Assembly: GCF_949628215.1 (NCBI RefSeq)
Contig: NC_134310.1
Span: forward strand, 13,777,401-13,841,400
Length of the DNA: 64,000 nucleotides
Direction: 5' to 3'
Source: Phalacrocorax aristotelis
Taxonomy: Eukaryota > Chordata > Aves > Suliformes > Phalacrocoracidae
Below are positions 12,859 to 23,311 of this stretch, piece after piece; positions within the stretch are counted from its first letter, which is position 1; each line of letters opens with the position of its first letter. The position numbers and the translations under genes are program-made. Under the pieces are notes generated by a model. The model saw only the letters and a program-made list of their open reading frames with translations. It ran no database searches and was not told where the DNA came from.

Positions 12859-13224
12859 CTCAGGTAATCATTGTCTATCTGAAATGTAATATCAATGCTG
12901 GTTTAAGTAGACCAAAGTAACAATGGAGTTGGAATTCAAGATAATTTGTTATTTTCCTGATGGGATAGATCTCAATATGTCAGTGCAGTAAAACTTGAAC
13001 CTTTGGTAATGTGTGTATCAATTTTGACTGGACATGGACAAAAGCAAGTGAAAGTATTGTCTACCTGAAAATGAACCGAGTCTTGTACTTGGATTAATAC
13101 CACTACTACACATGCATGTTTCTGCCCAAATTCACTCCATAAGCACCTCAGTCTCTCTCAACAGGTTATTTGTGGAAACTGAGTGGTAGCTGTTAAACCC
13201 TGCCATGGCCCTGTCCTGTGATTT
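12859..13224. other. Unannotated DNA
   Basis: No gene or repeat recognised beyond the LTR's TSD. Confidence 0.45.
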
Positions 13225-13612
13225 CAGCATGGCAGCCAGGAGCTGTTCTGGGTCGTGCTTCCTGTTTCCAGGCTGGCAAAGAGGGTAAATAAAGAAATTC
13301 ATAAAATATCACTGTTGGATTCAATAGGTAGTTTTTCCCATGAATTCCTGACACAGTTGGTGAGTGAGCCAACTAGGGAAGCTGCCCCACTGGACCTGTT
13401 CTTTGCAAACAGAGAAGGACTTGTGGTGGATGGTTGGAGGCCGTCTTAAGCCCAGCAATCACAAAATGATAGTTTTCAGTTCTTGGAGAAGTAAGGAGGG
13501 AGGTTACCTTGGACTTCCAGAGGGCAGACTTTGTCCTGTTTAGGGGCCTTGTAGACAGAGACCCCCTGGGAGGCAGCCTTGAAGGGCAAAGGAGTCTAGG
13601 AAGGCTGGACAT
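13225..13612 (+). mobile_element. CR1 fragment (endonuclease region)
   Basis: The translation has the CR1 endonuclease C-terminal signature (LTQLVSEPTREAAPLDLFFA, 'FFANREGLV') and then stops and frameshifts through the following CR1 segment (TLDFQRADFVLF, 'DPLGGSLEGQ'). Both ends are truncated. The downstream end abuts the ERVL LTR at 13614. Confidence 0.8.
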
Positions 13613-13613
13613 T

Positions 13614-14015
13614 TGCCTTGGTTTTGGCTGGGAAAGAGTTAAGTTTCTTCCTAGTACCTGCTATACTGCTGTGTTTTAGATTTAGTATGAGAACAATTTT
13701 GATAAAACAGAGATGTTTTGGTTGTTGCTGGGTAGTGCTTGTACTAGTCAAGGACTTTTCAGCTTCCCATGCTCTACAAGGTGCACAAGAAGCTGGGAAG
13801 AAGCATAGCCAGGACAGCTGGCCCAAACTGGCCAAAGGGATATTCATTACCATATGATGTCACGCTCAGTATAAAGGCTGGGGGCAGTTGGCCAGGGGGC
13901 AGTGACCACTGCTCGGGGACTGGCTGGGCATCGTTTGGTGGGTGGTGAGCAATTGCATTGTGCATCACCTGTTTTGTATATTATTATTATTATTTTGATT
14001 ATCATCTTTCTCCCC
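13614..14015 (+). repeat. LTR family A, 5' LTR truncated at its 3' part
   Basis: It starts TGCCTTGGTTTTGGCTGGGA (TGTCCTGG with changes). It has the conserved 'gctgggtagtgcttgtactag' region, then the 'ggtgggtggtgagcaattg' region and the ATT-rich tract. The last third, including the TTAAACTGTTCTTATC block and the ACCACGACA end, is missing. Confidence 0.82.
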
Positions 14016-14029
14016 CCACCCCATATACA

Positions 14030-15170
14030 GGGGCAGAACCCACCTGTATTGCTGGAGTGACAGGGGGGTCCCAAAAGCTAACTGTATTGGAGGCCAAAGT
14101 GAGCCAAACCGGGAATGAGTGGCAAAAGCACCCCATTGTGACTGGCCCAGAGGCTCTGTGCATCCTTGGCATAGGCTACCTCAGGAGAGGGTATTTGAAG
14201 GACCCAAAAGGCTACAGGTGGGCTTTTGGTGTATCTGCCTTGGAGATGGAGGAAATTAAACAGCTGTCTACCTTGCCCGGTCTCTCGCAGGACCCTTCTG
14301 TTGTGGGGTTGCTGAGGGTCAAAGAACAACAGGTGCCAATCGCCACAACAACAGTGCACTGACGGCAATATCGCACCAACCGAGACTCTCTGATCCCCAT
14401 CCATAAACTCATTCACCAACTGAGGAGCCAAGGAGTGATCAGTAAAACCCACTCACCCTTTAACAGTCCCATATGGCCAGTGTGGAAGTCTAATGGAGAG
14501 TGGAGGCTAACAGTAGACTATCGTGGCATGAACGAAGTCGCTCCACCGTTGAGTGCTGGTGTGCCAGACATGCTAGAACTTCAGTACGAACTGGAGTCCA
14601 AGGCAGCCAAGTGGTATGCCACAATTGATATTGCTAATGCATTTTTCTCCATCCCTCTGGCAGCAGAACGCAGGCCACAGTTTGGTTTCAGTTGGAGGGG
14701 CGTCCAGTACACCTGGAATCGACTGCCCCAGGGGTGGAAACACAGCCCTACCATTTGCCATGGAGTGGTCCCTACAGCACCGGAACAGGATGGAGCGCCG
14801 GAACACCTACAGCAGAAGTTCTTGAGAAAGGGAAGAAAATAGTCCAAATCCTTCTGAAGGCCAGTTTTGCCATAAAACAAAGTAAGTTCAAGGGACCTGC
14901 TCAGGAGATCCAGTTCTTAGGAATCAAATGGCAAGATGGACGTTGTCAGATCCCAATGGATGTGATCAACAAAATAACAGGCATGTCTCCACCAACTAGC
15001 AAAAAGGAAACACAAGCGTTTTTGGGTATTGTGGGTTTTTGGAGAATGCATATTCCAAATTATAGTCTGATTGTAAGCCTTCTCTATCAAGTGACCTGGA
15101 AGAACTTTTTCAGTTTTCAGGGCCCTGAGCAACAAAAAGCCTTTTAAGGAATGAAACAGGAAATGAAATT
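14030..15170 (+). pseudogene. ERVL pol: end of protease and RT, broken
   Basis: Reads the C-terminal protease region (CIAGVTGGSQ, ILGIGYLRRGY) and then RT (TVDYRGMNEV, WYATIDIANAFFSIPLA, TWNRLPQGWKHSPTICHG). A deletion after about 14785 removes the catalytic YIDD box: after 'APEHLQ' the frame passes straight to the region beyond it. The connection domain (FLGIKWQDGR, KETQAFLGIVGFWRMHIPNY) is kept. A stop occurs at about 14360 (TGA after 'TTVH'). The missing YIDD box means this copy has no RT activity. Confidence 0.82.
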
Positions 15171-15515
15171 ATGGCAAACCCCATTCCCCATCTGTCTGTG
15201 CTGCTTAGGGAGAGGAGGTAGAGAAGTCAGGAGTAAAGTTAAGCCCGGGATGAAGGGAGAGGTGGGCGCAAGGTGTTTTAAGATTATTTTTATTTTTTCA
15301 TTACCCTACTCTGATGTGACTGGTAATAAGTTAAACTACTTTCCCCAAGCTGAATCTGTTTTGCCTGTTTTAGTAAATGGTGAATGATCTCTCCCTGTCC
15401 TTATCTCAAATCATGAGCCTTTTGTTATGTTTTCTCCCCCCGTCTAGCTGAGGACAGGGAGTGATAGAGCAGGTTTTGTGGGCACCTGACATCCAGCCAT
15501 TGTCAACCCACCATA
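15170..15515 (+). repeat. LTR family B fragment (3' end) inside the ERVL pol
   Basis: It matches the last about 350 bp of family B: 'accccattccccatctgtct', 'ccctactctgatgtgactgg', and the end 'gtcaacccaccata'. It sits between the RT and RNase H parts of the host provirus; about 0.5 kb of pol is missing at this place, so insertion was accompanied or followed by deletion. Confidence 0.8.
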
Positions 15516-15519
15516 ACTC

Positions 15520-17515
15520 ATCATGCAACTGGTGCAACATGGAGTAAGTGGGCCGCACTGATCACCCAACAGGCTCAAATAGCAAAGCCCAGTCACCCAG
15601 GAATCTTGGAAGTGATCATAGACTGGCCAGAAGGCAAAGAGTTTGGAAAATCACCAGAGGAGGAGGTGACACGTGCTGAAGAAGCCCCACTCTATCACAA
15701 ACTGCCACAAGATGAGAAGCAATATGCCCTGTTCACTGATGGGCCCTGTCACCTTGTGGGGAAGCACCGGAGATGGAAGGCTGCTGTATGGAGTCCTATA
15801 TGACAAGTAGCAGAAACTGCTGAAGGAGAAGGTGAATCGAGCCAGTTTGCAGAGGTAAAGGCCATCCAGCTGGCCTTAGACAGTGCTGAACGAGAAAAGT
15901 GGCCAGTGCTCTATCTTTATACTGACTCCTGGATGGTGGCAAATGCCCTGTGGGGGTGGTTACAGCAGTGGAAGCAGAGCAACTGGCAGCATAGAGGCAA
16001 ACCCATCTGGGCTGCCCCATTGTGGCAAGATATTGCTGCCCGAGTAGAGAACCTGGTTGTGAAAGTACATCATGTGGTTGCTCATGTCCCCAAGAGTTGG
16101 GCCACTGAAGAACATTGAAACAACCGGCAGGTAGATCAGGCTGCCAAGATTGAAGTGGCTGAGGTGGATCTGGACTGGAGGCATAAGAGTGAATTATTTC
16201 TAGCTCGGTGGGCCCATGACACCTCAGGCCATCAAGGAAGAGATGCAACATACAGATGGGCTCGTGACTGAGGGGTAGACTTGATCATGGATGCTATTGC
16301 ACAGATTATCCATGAATGTGAAATGTGCGCTGCAATCAAGCAAGCCAAGCAGGTAAAGCCTCTGTGGTATTGTTATCCCAAAAAGCAGGGACATTTGCCC
16401 ACTGAGCGAAATGCAGACTACACACAGAGCACAGGTATTTTATATAATTCATTTTTCAGCAAAGATTGGTGCTAGGTGGGAATGCACAAATCTAGCACCC
16501 CGCACTGAGAAACTGCAAGGCATTTATACAGTTAAATATGTCAATCACAGCTAATATTCACACGCCTCAGCTAATAATTGGTTAATTTCTTTCTCACTTT
16601 GATGTAACAGTACAGCTCACTTTTAATTTACACTTTATCACACCGTTCTCAGCGGCTTCTGAGGTGGGATATTTGCTTTGATCGGTGTCGCAGCTTTCCT
16701 CAAGGATATAGTCGTAAAACAAGTGCTTCTCTCTCTCTCAGTTTCTGTCTCTGTCCCTCAACTTCTGTTTTGCCGGGCTCGTATAGTTCATTGTTATGTC
16801 TTTAGCGAACAGCTCCAAAAATTCCATTTTCATAGGGATATCAGTATGGGGGATGACGGCTGAAGTATAAATATGGGGAGGCCTGGCAAATTCACTATAT
16901 CACACTCCCATAAACCCGCCAAGGCAAGCACCATGTGCTTACAATGGTAGAAGCAACCACTGTCTGGCTGGAAACATATCCCATGCCACTGCGTTAAACA
17001 CTATCCTGGGTCTTGAAAAACAAGTCCTGTGGCGACATGGCACCCCAGAGAGAATTGAGTCAGACAACGGGACTCATTTCCGAAACAACCTCATAGACAC
17101 TTGGGCCAAAGAGCACGACATTGAATGGGTATATCACATCCCCTACCATGTACCAGCCTCTGGGAAAATTGAACAATACAATGGACTGTTAAAGACTACA
17201 CTGAGAGCCGTGGGAAGTGGGATATTTAAACACCGGGATGCACATTTAGCAAAGGCCACCTGGTTAGTCAACACGAGGGGATCTGCCAATTGAGCTGGCC
17301 CTGCCCAATCAGAGCCCTGATGTACTGTGGAAGGGGATAAAATCCCTGTAGTGCACATAAAATTTATGATGGGGAAAACAGTATGGGTTCCTCCTGCCTC
17401 AGGCAAAGGCAAACCAATTTGTAGGACTGCTTTTGCTGGAGGACCTGGGTGCATTTGATGGGTAAGGCAAATGGATGGGGAAGTCCAATGTTTACCTCAA
17501 GGGGATTTGATTTTG
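15520..17515 (+). pseudogene. ERVL pol: RNase H and integrase, broken
   Basis: RNase H motifs (ALFTDGPC near 15730, LYLYTDSWMVANALWG near 15910) are followed by the integrase HHCC region (HDTSGHQGRDATYRWARD; IHECEMCAAIKQ) and, after the inserted LTR, the core (GLEKQVLWRHG-like, ESDNGTHFRN). The first catalytic Asp is His (16893-16895) and a TAA follows at 16911-16913, both shared with the copy at 2600. A TGA interrupts at about 16269. Not functional. Confidence 0.82.
16371..16843. repeat. Solo LTR of an unrelated retrovirus, 4-bp TSD, nested in integrase
   Basis: A 473-bp insertion absent from the other integrase copies. It starts TGTTATCCC and ends GGGATATCA, an almost perfect inverted repeat with TG...CA ends, and is flanked by gtat at 16367-16370 and 16844-16847. 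A 4-bp duplication points to a class I (gammaretrovirus-like) element. Removing it rejoins the host integrase reading exactly (ctctgtggtat / gggggatgacggctg). The direction of transcription is unclear. Confidence 0.9.
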
Positions 17516-17946
17516 GGTGAAAACAGCCAATGAACTGAACGGTATGCTGTTAATTGCTATATACTATTGTATGACATCTCTTCTTTGGTGGCTATGTGCC
17601 ATATCAGTTGCATTACAGTAAGAATCACCCAGATTAATGAAGAATGAACTTTGATGAAACCGAGCAAAGTGTAGCAGTGATGGAATGAAGAACTGGCTGC
17701 AGCATGCAGCAATCTAACACCACACCCCATGTCTTCTGCCATCAAAGTCAGTTATGATAGATGGTGCCCAAAGTCATGGCCTAAATCAACTCAACGGACG
17801 TTTTAGGGGGATGGCCCATAGACAAAGGGAACTATATCTGTGTGTATGTATGAAAAGACAGGAAAAATGATGGTGATTATTCGGAATGTATTGGGAAGTG
17901 TAGGACCTGGGCATGATGTAGATAGTATAGAATAAGTGTTCGATAC

Positions 17947-18183
17947 TGTCCTGGTTTCGTATAGTTCTTTGTATATTCTTCACCTTCTCCTCTTTCTCCT
18001 TCTTCTTCTTCTGCTCCTCCTCCTTCTTCTTCCTATTTTACTTTATTTTATTTCAATTATTAAACTGTTCTTATTTCAACCCACACATTTTCTGACTTTT
18101 ACTCTTCCAGATCTCTCTGCTATCCCACTGCGGTGGGGGTGAGAGCAAGTGGCTGTGTGGTGCTTAGTTGCTGGCTAGGGTTA
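17947..18183 (+). repeat. LTR family A, 3' LTR with most of U3 deleted
   Basis: It starts TGTCCTGGTTTCGTATAG, passes through a CTT/CTC-rich tract (about 17985-18035), and continues with TTAAACTGTTCTTATTTC to '...gttgctggctagggtta'. Only about 237 bp against about 570 bp for a full copy. Confidence 0.8.
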
Positions 18184-18379
18184 GTCTTAATCCTAGAGCT
18201 TAATCTGGTATTTTGGTTTTGTACTGAAGCCATTACTGTTCTTCAGGTACCACCTCATGGAGACAAATAGCAATTATACCTCTTTGAGAAGTTTTTTTTA
18301 TGGAGGAAATACAGAGTGGCACCTTTGCCATTCTCATATTTGCTGGAATATCAGAAAGGTGGCACCTTTGCCACCCTGA
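18184..18379. other. Unannotated short stretch with a local repeat
   Basis: An imperfect direct repeat of about 43 bp ('ggcacctttgcca..ctgatatttgctgga') at about 18317-18400 spans into the CR1. Origin unknown. Confidence 0.4.
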
Positions 18380-20644
18380 TATTTGCTGGAAAAGCAGCAC
18401 GGGCAGCCATGAATGATCCAGAAGGTTCCTGCAGAGCATCAAGGACAACTTTTGATGGAAGTGGTGGAGGAACCAACGAGGTGAGATTTGCTGCTCAAAC
18501 TTTTCATAACAAACAAGGAAGGTTGAGGATGTGAGTTGCGGGTAGCCTTGGCTGCAGTGACCGTGAGATGGTGGAGTTCAGGATACTGCATGGTAGAAGC
18601 AGGGCAACAAGTCGGATTACAACCTTGGACTTCAAGAGGGCCAACTTTGGCCTCCTCAAAGACCTGCTAGGAGGAATCCAATGGGCTAGGGCTCTGGAAG
18701 GCAGGGGGATGCAAAAGAGTTGTACAGTATTCAAGGACCACTTCCTCTGAGCTAAAGATTGGTGAATCCCTAGGAGGAAGAAGTCAAGCAAAGGAGCCAG
18801 GAGACCCGCATGGATGAGCAAAGAGTTTCTAGTGAAACTCAAATGGAAGAGGGAGGTTCACAGTATGTGGGAAAAAGGACTGGCCCCTTGGGAAGAATAT
18901 AGGAATGTTGTCACGGTATGCAGAGATGCAACGAGGAAGGCCAAGGTCCACTTGGAACAAAATCTGGCAAGGGATGTCAAAGATAACAAGAAGGGCTTCT
19001 TTAAATACATCAGCAGTAAAAGGAAGACTGCTGAAAAAGGAAGGGGCCCTGGTGACTCAGGATGCAGAGAAGCGGAGTTACTGAATGCCTTCTTTGCCTC
19101 GGACTTTACTGCTAAGACTGGCCCTCAGGTATCTCAGCCCCCAGAGAAGACAGATAAAATCTGGAGAAAGGAAGGCTTACCATCGGATGAGAAGGATTGG
19201 GTCAGAGATCACCTAAGCAAACTGGATCCTTGCAAAGCCATGGGCCCCGCTGCGATGCACCTGTTGAGTGCTGAGGGAGCTGGCGGATGTTATTGCTGAG
19301 CCATTCTCCATCATATTTGAAAGGTTGTGGAGGACAGTAGAGGTGCCCGAGGACCGGAGGAAAGCAAACGTCACTCCAATCTTCAAAAAGGGCAATAAGG
19401 AGGCCCTGGGAAACTATAGGCCAGTCAGCCTCACCTTCGTCCCTGGAAAAAGGTGATGGAGCAGTTCATCCTGGAGGTCCTCTCCAAGCATGTAGAGGAA
19501 AAGAAGGTTATCAGAAGTAGTCAACATGGATTCACCAAGGGAAGATCATGCTTGACCAACCTGATAGCCTTCTATGATGGTGTGACTGGCTGGGTCAACG
19601 AAGGAAGAGCAGTGGATGTTGTCTATCTCGACTTCAGTAAGGCATTCAACACTCTCTCCCATAGCACCTTCATAGACAAGCTAAGGATGTGCGGGTTCGA
19701 TGAGTGGACAGTGAGATGGCTAGAGAACTGGCTCAACAACAGAACTCAGAGGGTCGTGACCAACGGGACAGAGTCTGGTTGGAGGGCTGTAACTAGCGGT
19801 ATTCCCCAGGGGTCTGTGCTGGGTCCAGTCCTGTCCAATATATTCATCAACAACCTGGACGAAGGGATAGAGTGTACCCTTAGCAAGTTCGCTGATGATA
19901 CCAAGCTGGGAGGAGTGGCTGATACGCCAGAAGGCTGTGCTGCCATGCAACGAGACCCGGACAGGCTGGAGAGCTGGGCCGAGGGGAACCTGATGAAATT
20001 CAACAAGAGCAAGTACAAGGTCCTGCACCTGGGGAGGAACAACCCCATGCACCAGTACAGGCTGGGGGGCTGACCTACTGGAAGGTAGCACTACTGAGAA
20101 GGACCTGGGAGTGCTGGTGGACAGCAAGCTGACCCTGAGCCAACAATGTGCCCTTGTGGCCAAGAAGGCCAACGGTATCCTGGGCTGCATTAAAAGGAGT
20201 GTGGCCAGCAGGTTGAGAGAGGTTATCCTCCCCCTCTACTCTGCCCTAGTGAGACTGCATTTGGAGTACCGCGTCCAGTTTTGGGCCCCCCCAGTTTATG
20301 AAGGACAGGGAACTGCTCGAGCAAGTCCAGTGGAGAGCTACCAAGATGATCAGGGGACTGGCGCACCTCCCTTATGAGGAAAGGCTGAGAGACCTGGGTT
20401 TGTTCAGCCTGGAGAAGAGAAGACCGAGGGGGGATTTCATCAATACCTAGAAATATCTAAAGGGTATGTGTCAGGAGGATGGGCCTAGACTCTTTTCAAT
20501 AGTGCCCAATGACAGGACAAGGGGCAATGGGCACAAGTTGAAACACAGGAAGTTCCAGCTAAACATAAGAAAAAACCTTTCCTGTGAGGGTGACAGAGCA
20601 GTGGAACAGGCTGCCCACAGAGGTTGTGGAGTCTCCAACCCTGG
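18380..20644 (+). mobile_element. CR1 LINE, 5' portion of a copy split by a provirus
   Basis: From the end of the endonuclease domain (about 18400-18600: 'GTNE', 'SLGCSDREMVEFRILHGRSR') through RT ([52 protein letters not shown]) and the C-terminal region. ORF2 is broken into at least five frames by small indels (18814-19299, 19268-19456, 19453-20073, 20111-20377, then another). It stops at 20644 in 'tctccaaccctgg', where the ERVL provirus is inserted. The remainder is at 27102-27237. Confidence 0.92.
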
Positions 20645-21096
20645 TGTCGTGGTTTAGCCGGCAGCTCAGCCCCACACAGTCGCTCGCTCACTCCCCCACT
20701 GGTAGATGGGGGAGAGAATCAGAAGGGTAATGCTCGTGGGTTGGGATAAGAACAGTTTAATAATTAAAATTAAAAGAAACAACAATAGAAATGCAATAGA
20801 AAGAGAGGGGAGAGGGGAACGAACCACCGAAACGAACCGCACGCAACGCAGCTGCTCGCCGCCCGACGCCCCGACGCTGCGCCACCCCCGCGCTGCCACT
20901 GCCCCCCCTCATTATACTGGTCATGGTGTCACATGGTATGGAATGAACATGCCATTGGCCAGTCGGGGTCAGCTGCCCCGGCCGTGGCCCTGCCCCTCCC
21001 AGCACCCCCCGCCATGTGGCAGAGCACAGGAAGCTGGAAAGGTAGCCGACCCCCACAGTGAGGAGAATTAACCCCTTCTCAGCCAAAACCAGAACA
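20645..21096 (-). repeat. LTR family C, 3' LTR of the provirus
   Basis: 452 bp, TGTCGTGGTTTAGCCGGCAG to ...AGCCAAAACCAGAACA. Compared with the 5' LTR it lacks about 41 bp of the GC-rich stretch around 20798. A purine-rich tract ending in 'ggggtggagaa' (minus strand) lies directly before it and could be the polypurine tract. Confidence 0.92.
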
Positions 21097-21480
21097 TTCT
21101 CCACCCCTTATTCCATACCATTTACACCATACCCAGGTCCCATATGATGCAACACAACCGTACCAACCACCACCCCTCCCCTTCCCATCCTTTGACATAA
21201 TACACAGACATCATTCCCTTAGTTCATGGACCTTGCCTGTAAAATGTCCATTAAAATGTCCATTGAGTTCACCCAGTCCATGACTCTGGGCTCCATCTCT
21301 CGTATCAGTCTTTCAGAGTGGGAGAGATGGTGTGTGGCATTGGTTTGCTGCATACCGAGTCAGTCATCGTTCCATCACTGCTGCACGGCTTGTTTCATAG
21401 TTGATCTTCCATGGGTTGGGAGGCTCGTACTCTGATATTGTTGATAGAACACAGAGGTGACACACAGTATTATAGAGCAG
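21097..21480 (-). other. Provirus 3' untranslated region
   Basis: Between the end of pol and the 3' LTR there is about 0.4 kb without an open frame of note. No env, accessory gene or dUTPase is visible. The corresponding non-coding stretch exists in the other ERVL copies (3370-3786, 17515-17946, 32200-32668). Confidence 0.7.
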
Positions 21481-23311
21481 TTCACATTGTGCCATTCAGT
21501 TCATTGACAGTTTTCGCCCAAAATCAAATCCCCTTGAGGCACACATCGCATTTCTCCATCCTCCCGCATCACCCACCAAGTGCACCCAGGTCCTCGAGCA
21601 AAAGCAATCCCACGAATGGGTTTGCCTTTGCCGGAGGCAAGAAGAACCCCAGACTGTTTTGCCCAGCATACTTTTTGTGTGCACTACAGGGACTCTATCC
21701 CCTTCCACAGTATGTAGGATTTCTGACTGGGCAGGGCCAGCTCAGTTGGCAGATCCCCTCGTGTTGACTAACCAGGTGGCTTTTGCTAAATGTGTACCCC
21801 AGTGCTTGAATGTTCCACCCCCCACTGCTCTCAGTGTAGTTCTAACAGTCCATTGTACTGTTCAATTTTCCCAGAGGCTGGTGCATGGTAGGGGATGTGA
21901 TACACCCACTCAACGCCGTGCTCTTTGGCCCAGGTGTCTATGAGGCTATTTCGGAAATGAGTCCCATTGTCTGACTCCATTCTCTCTGGGGTGCCATGTC
22001 GCCAGAGGACTTGTTTCTCAAGATCCAGGATAGTCTTCCGGGCAGTGACGTGGGGGACAGAATATGTTTCCAGCCAGCCAGTTGTTGTTTCTACCATTGT
22101 AAGCACATGGTGCTTGCCTTGGCGGGTCTGTGGGAGTGTGATATAGTCAATTTGCCAGGCCTCCCCATATTTATATTTCAGCCATTGTCCCCCATACCAC
22201 AGAGGCTTTACCTGCTTCGCTTGCTTGATTGCAGCGTATGAGTCACATTCGTGGATAACCTGTGCAATAATATCCATGGTCAAGTCCACCCCTCGATCAC
22301 GAGCCCACCTGTATGTTGCATCTCTCCCTTGATGGCCTGAGGTGTCATGGGCCAATCGAGCTAGAAATAGTTCACCCTTATGTTGCCAGTCCAGATCCAC
22401 CTCAGCCACTTCAATCTTGGCAGCCTGATCTACCTGCTGGTTGTTCCGATGTTCTTCAGTGGCCCGACTCTTGGGGATGTGAGCATCCACATGACGTACC
22501 TTTACAACCAGTTTCTCTACCCGGGCAGCAATATCTTGCCACAGTGTGGCAGCCCAGATGGGTTTGCCTCTGCGCTGCCAGTTGCTTTGCTTCCACTGCT
22601 GCAGCCAGCCTCACAAGGCATTTGCCACCATCCAGGGGTCAGTGTAGAGGTAGAAGACTGGCCACTTTTCCCGTTCAGCAATGTCTAAGGCCAGCTGGAT
22701 GGCCTTTACCTCTGCAAACTGGCTCGATTCACCTTCTCCTTCAGCAGTTTCTGCTACTTGCCGTGTAGGACTCCATACAGCAGCCTTCCATCTCCGGTGC
22801 TTTCCCACAAGGGACAGGACCCATCAGTGAACAGGGCATATTGCTTCTCATTTTCTGGCAGCTTGTTATAGAGTGGGGCTTCTTCAGCACATGTCACCTC
22901 CTCCTCTGGTGATAATCCAAAATCTTTCCCTTCTGGCCAGTCCATAATCAATTCCAAGATTCCTGGGCGACTGGGGTTTCCTACTCGAGCCCGCTGGGTG
23001 ATCAGTGCAACCCATTTACACCATGTAGAATCAGTTGCATGGTGTGTATAGGGGATATTTCCTTTGAACATCCAGCCCAGCACTGGCAGTCGGGGTGCCA
23101 GGAGCAACTGTGCCTCAGTACCAACCACTTCTGAAGCAGCTCGGACCCCTTCATATGCTGCCAATATCTCTTTTTCAGTTGGAGTATAGCGGGCTTCGGA
23201 CCCTCTGTATCCCCGACTCCAAAACCCTAGGGGTCGACCTCGGGTCTCCCCATGCGCTTTCTGCCAGAGGCTCCAGGTAGGGCCATTCTCCCCAGCTGCA
23301 GTGTAGAGCAC
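21480..23311 (-). pseudogene. ERVL pol: RNase H and integrase, broken
   Basis: RNase H (about 23000-22600: ALFTDGSC; LYTDPWMVANAL) followed by integrase. A 1-bp deletion near 22816 (TGTCCCTTGTGG against TGTCGCCTTGTGG in the copy at 30890) shifts the frame, and TGG to TGA at 22611-22613 stops it. Integrase (22490-21831) keeps the HH pair (HDTSGHQGRD) but its second zinc Cys is lost (HECDSYAAIKQ against HECETCAAIKQ at 31450). The catalytic triad is intact: WQIDYITLP, ESDNGTHF and SGKIEQYNG. A frameshift near 21840 separates the C-terminal domain, which continues to about 21480. Confidence 0.88.

Larger units (their letters stand above)
13614..18183 (+). mobile_element. ERVL-like provirus, internally deleted
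   Basis: Order seen: 5' LTR (13614 to about 14015, lacking its 3' part), then directly the protease/pol junction (from about 14030), RT (to about 15170), a piece of family B LTR (15170-15515), RNase H and the start of integrase (15520-16370), a foreign solo LTR (16371-16843), the rest of integrase (16848 to about 17510), non-coding DNA and a shrunken 3' LTR (17947-18183). The leader, gag and the first part of protease are deleted, as is the stretch between RT and RNase H. No env. Several stops (for example TGA near 16269) make it non-coding. Confidence 0.88.

Noticed and set aside
2590..18183. Idea that 2600-4358 and 13614-18183 are one segmental duplication
   Set aside because: They share a 3' part but the 5' junctions, the nested LTR and the sequences after the 3' LTRs differ; kept only as an open alternative in the findings.
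22313..22768. Long plus-strand open frame (about 150 codons), with equivalents at 15796-16251 and 30944-31390
   Set aside because: It is the antisense shadow of the RNase H/integrase region; it recurs because pol recurs.
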